Part shown: positions 5,948 through 6,054 of the stretch, in pieces
How the letters are laid out: every line of letters begins with the position of its first letter
How positions within the stretch are numbered: the stretch's first letter is position 1
Assembly (NCBI GenBank): GCA_021774355.1
Contig: JAJFJE010000364.1
Coordinates: 1-6,054, forward strand
Source of the DNA: Alphaproteobacteria bacterium
GTDB lineage: Bacteria > Pseudomonadota > Alphaproteobacteria > Zavarziniales > Zavarziniaceae
DNA: 6,054 bases
Direction of reading: 5' to 3'
Notes under the pieces: model-generated
Told to the model about the DNA's origin: nothing
Seen by the model: only the letters and a program-made list of their open reading frames with translations
The model's database searches: none
Position numbers and translations under genes: made by a program

Positions 5948-6054
5948 CTATAGCCCTATGACCACTGCGCCGGTAAAATGAGCAGCATTTAAATCCTGAA
6001 CGTCTCGGCCCATGGACTCGAGCAGCTTGGCGAGAAGACACTGGAGTCCGAGTT
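5948..6054 (-). CDS. Possible C-terminal fragment of an unidentified gene running off the right edge
   Basis: Reading the minus strand inward from the window edge (first full codon at 6052), one frame stays open for 34 codons and ends at a TAG (5950-5948). The peptide begins LGLQCLLAKLLESMGRDVQD and ends AAHFTGAVVIGL, which has the look of a soluble, partly helical C-terminus. The third codon positions are only about 56% G/C (19 of 34), unlike the strongly GC-biased genes to the left, and another minus-strand frame is also open here, so chance is a real alternative. I do not recognise a family. If real, the gene is convergent with the acyltransferase, 59 bases apart. Confidence 0.27.
   Translation of the reverse strand, partial: LGLQCLLAKLLESMGRDVQDLNAAHFTGAVVIGL

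Noticed and set aside
5875..5961. Short plus-strand frame of 28 codons overlapping the end of the WS/DGAT gene
   Set aside because: Too short, no convincing family resemblance, and only a loose purine-rich stretch upstream; not supportable as a gene.
6014..6049. Inverted repeat GGACTC...GAGTCC near the right edge
   Set aside because: Six-base arms 24 bases apart are likely by chance, and no duplication or element end was visible.

Overview
The window looks like chromosomal DNA of a high-GC Gram-negative bacterium, most likely an alphaproteobacterium. That placement is inferred from a base composition of roughly two thirds G+C by eye, a MepA-type murein endopeptidase, Tat and lipoprotein signals, and a fused GNAT/C39 protein beside an RLAN ATP-grasp ligase. 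No rRNA, tRNA, CRISPR array or transposase was recognised.

About 70% of the window is one minus-strand transcription unit, read from 4268 down to 62. In order of transcription it encodes (1) a GNAT acetyltransferase fused to a C39-like cysteine peptidase, (2) an RLAN/RimK-type ATP-grasp carboxylate-amine ligase, (3) a secreted MepA zinc murein endopeptidase and (4) a Tat-type lipoprotein alpha/beta hydrolase. The junctions are as tight as they can be: a 1-base overlap, a 0-base gap and a 4-base ATGA overlap, which implies translational coupling. A long GC-rich hairpin (11-59) lies a few bases after the last stop and probably marks the 3' end of the mRNA.

A 135-bp divergent intergenic region (4269-4403) separates this operon from a plus-strand wax ester synthase/acyl-CoA:diacylglycerol acyltransferase (4404-5888), which has a good ribosome binding site. 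This is a storage-lipid enzyme with no obvious biochemical link to the operon. After it, the sequence drops to about 43% G+C (5925-6000), carries a perfect dyad, and may hold the 3' end of an unidentified minus-strand gene running off the right edge.

The most interesting part is the operon. The first two proteins have no export signal and carry chemistry for making, acylating and cutting amide bonds. The last two are exported and act on or near the cell wall. The GNAT-C39/RLAN-ATP-grasp pair belongs to a little-characterised class of predicted amidoligase systems. Its co-translation with a murein endopeptidase and a lipoprotein hydrolase suggests, as inference only, a peptide-synthesis or peptide-tagging pathway linked to envelope peptidoglycan metabolism.
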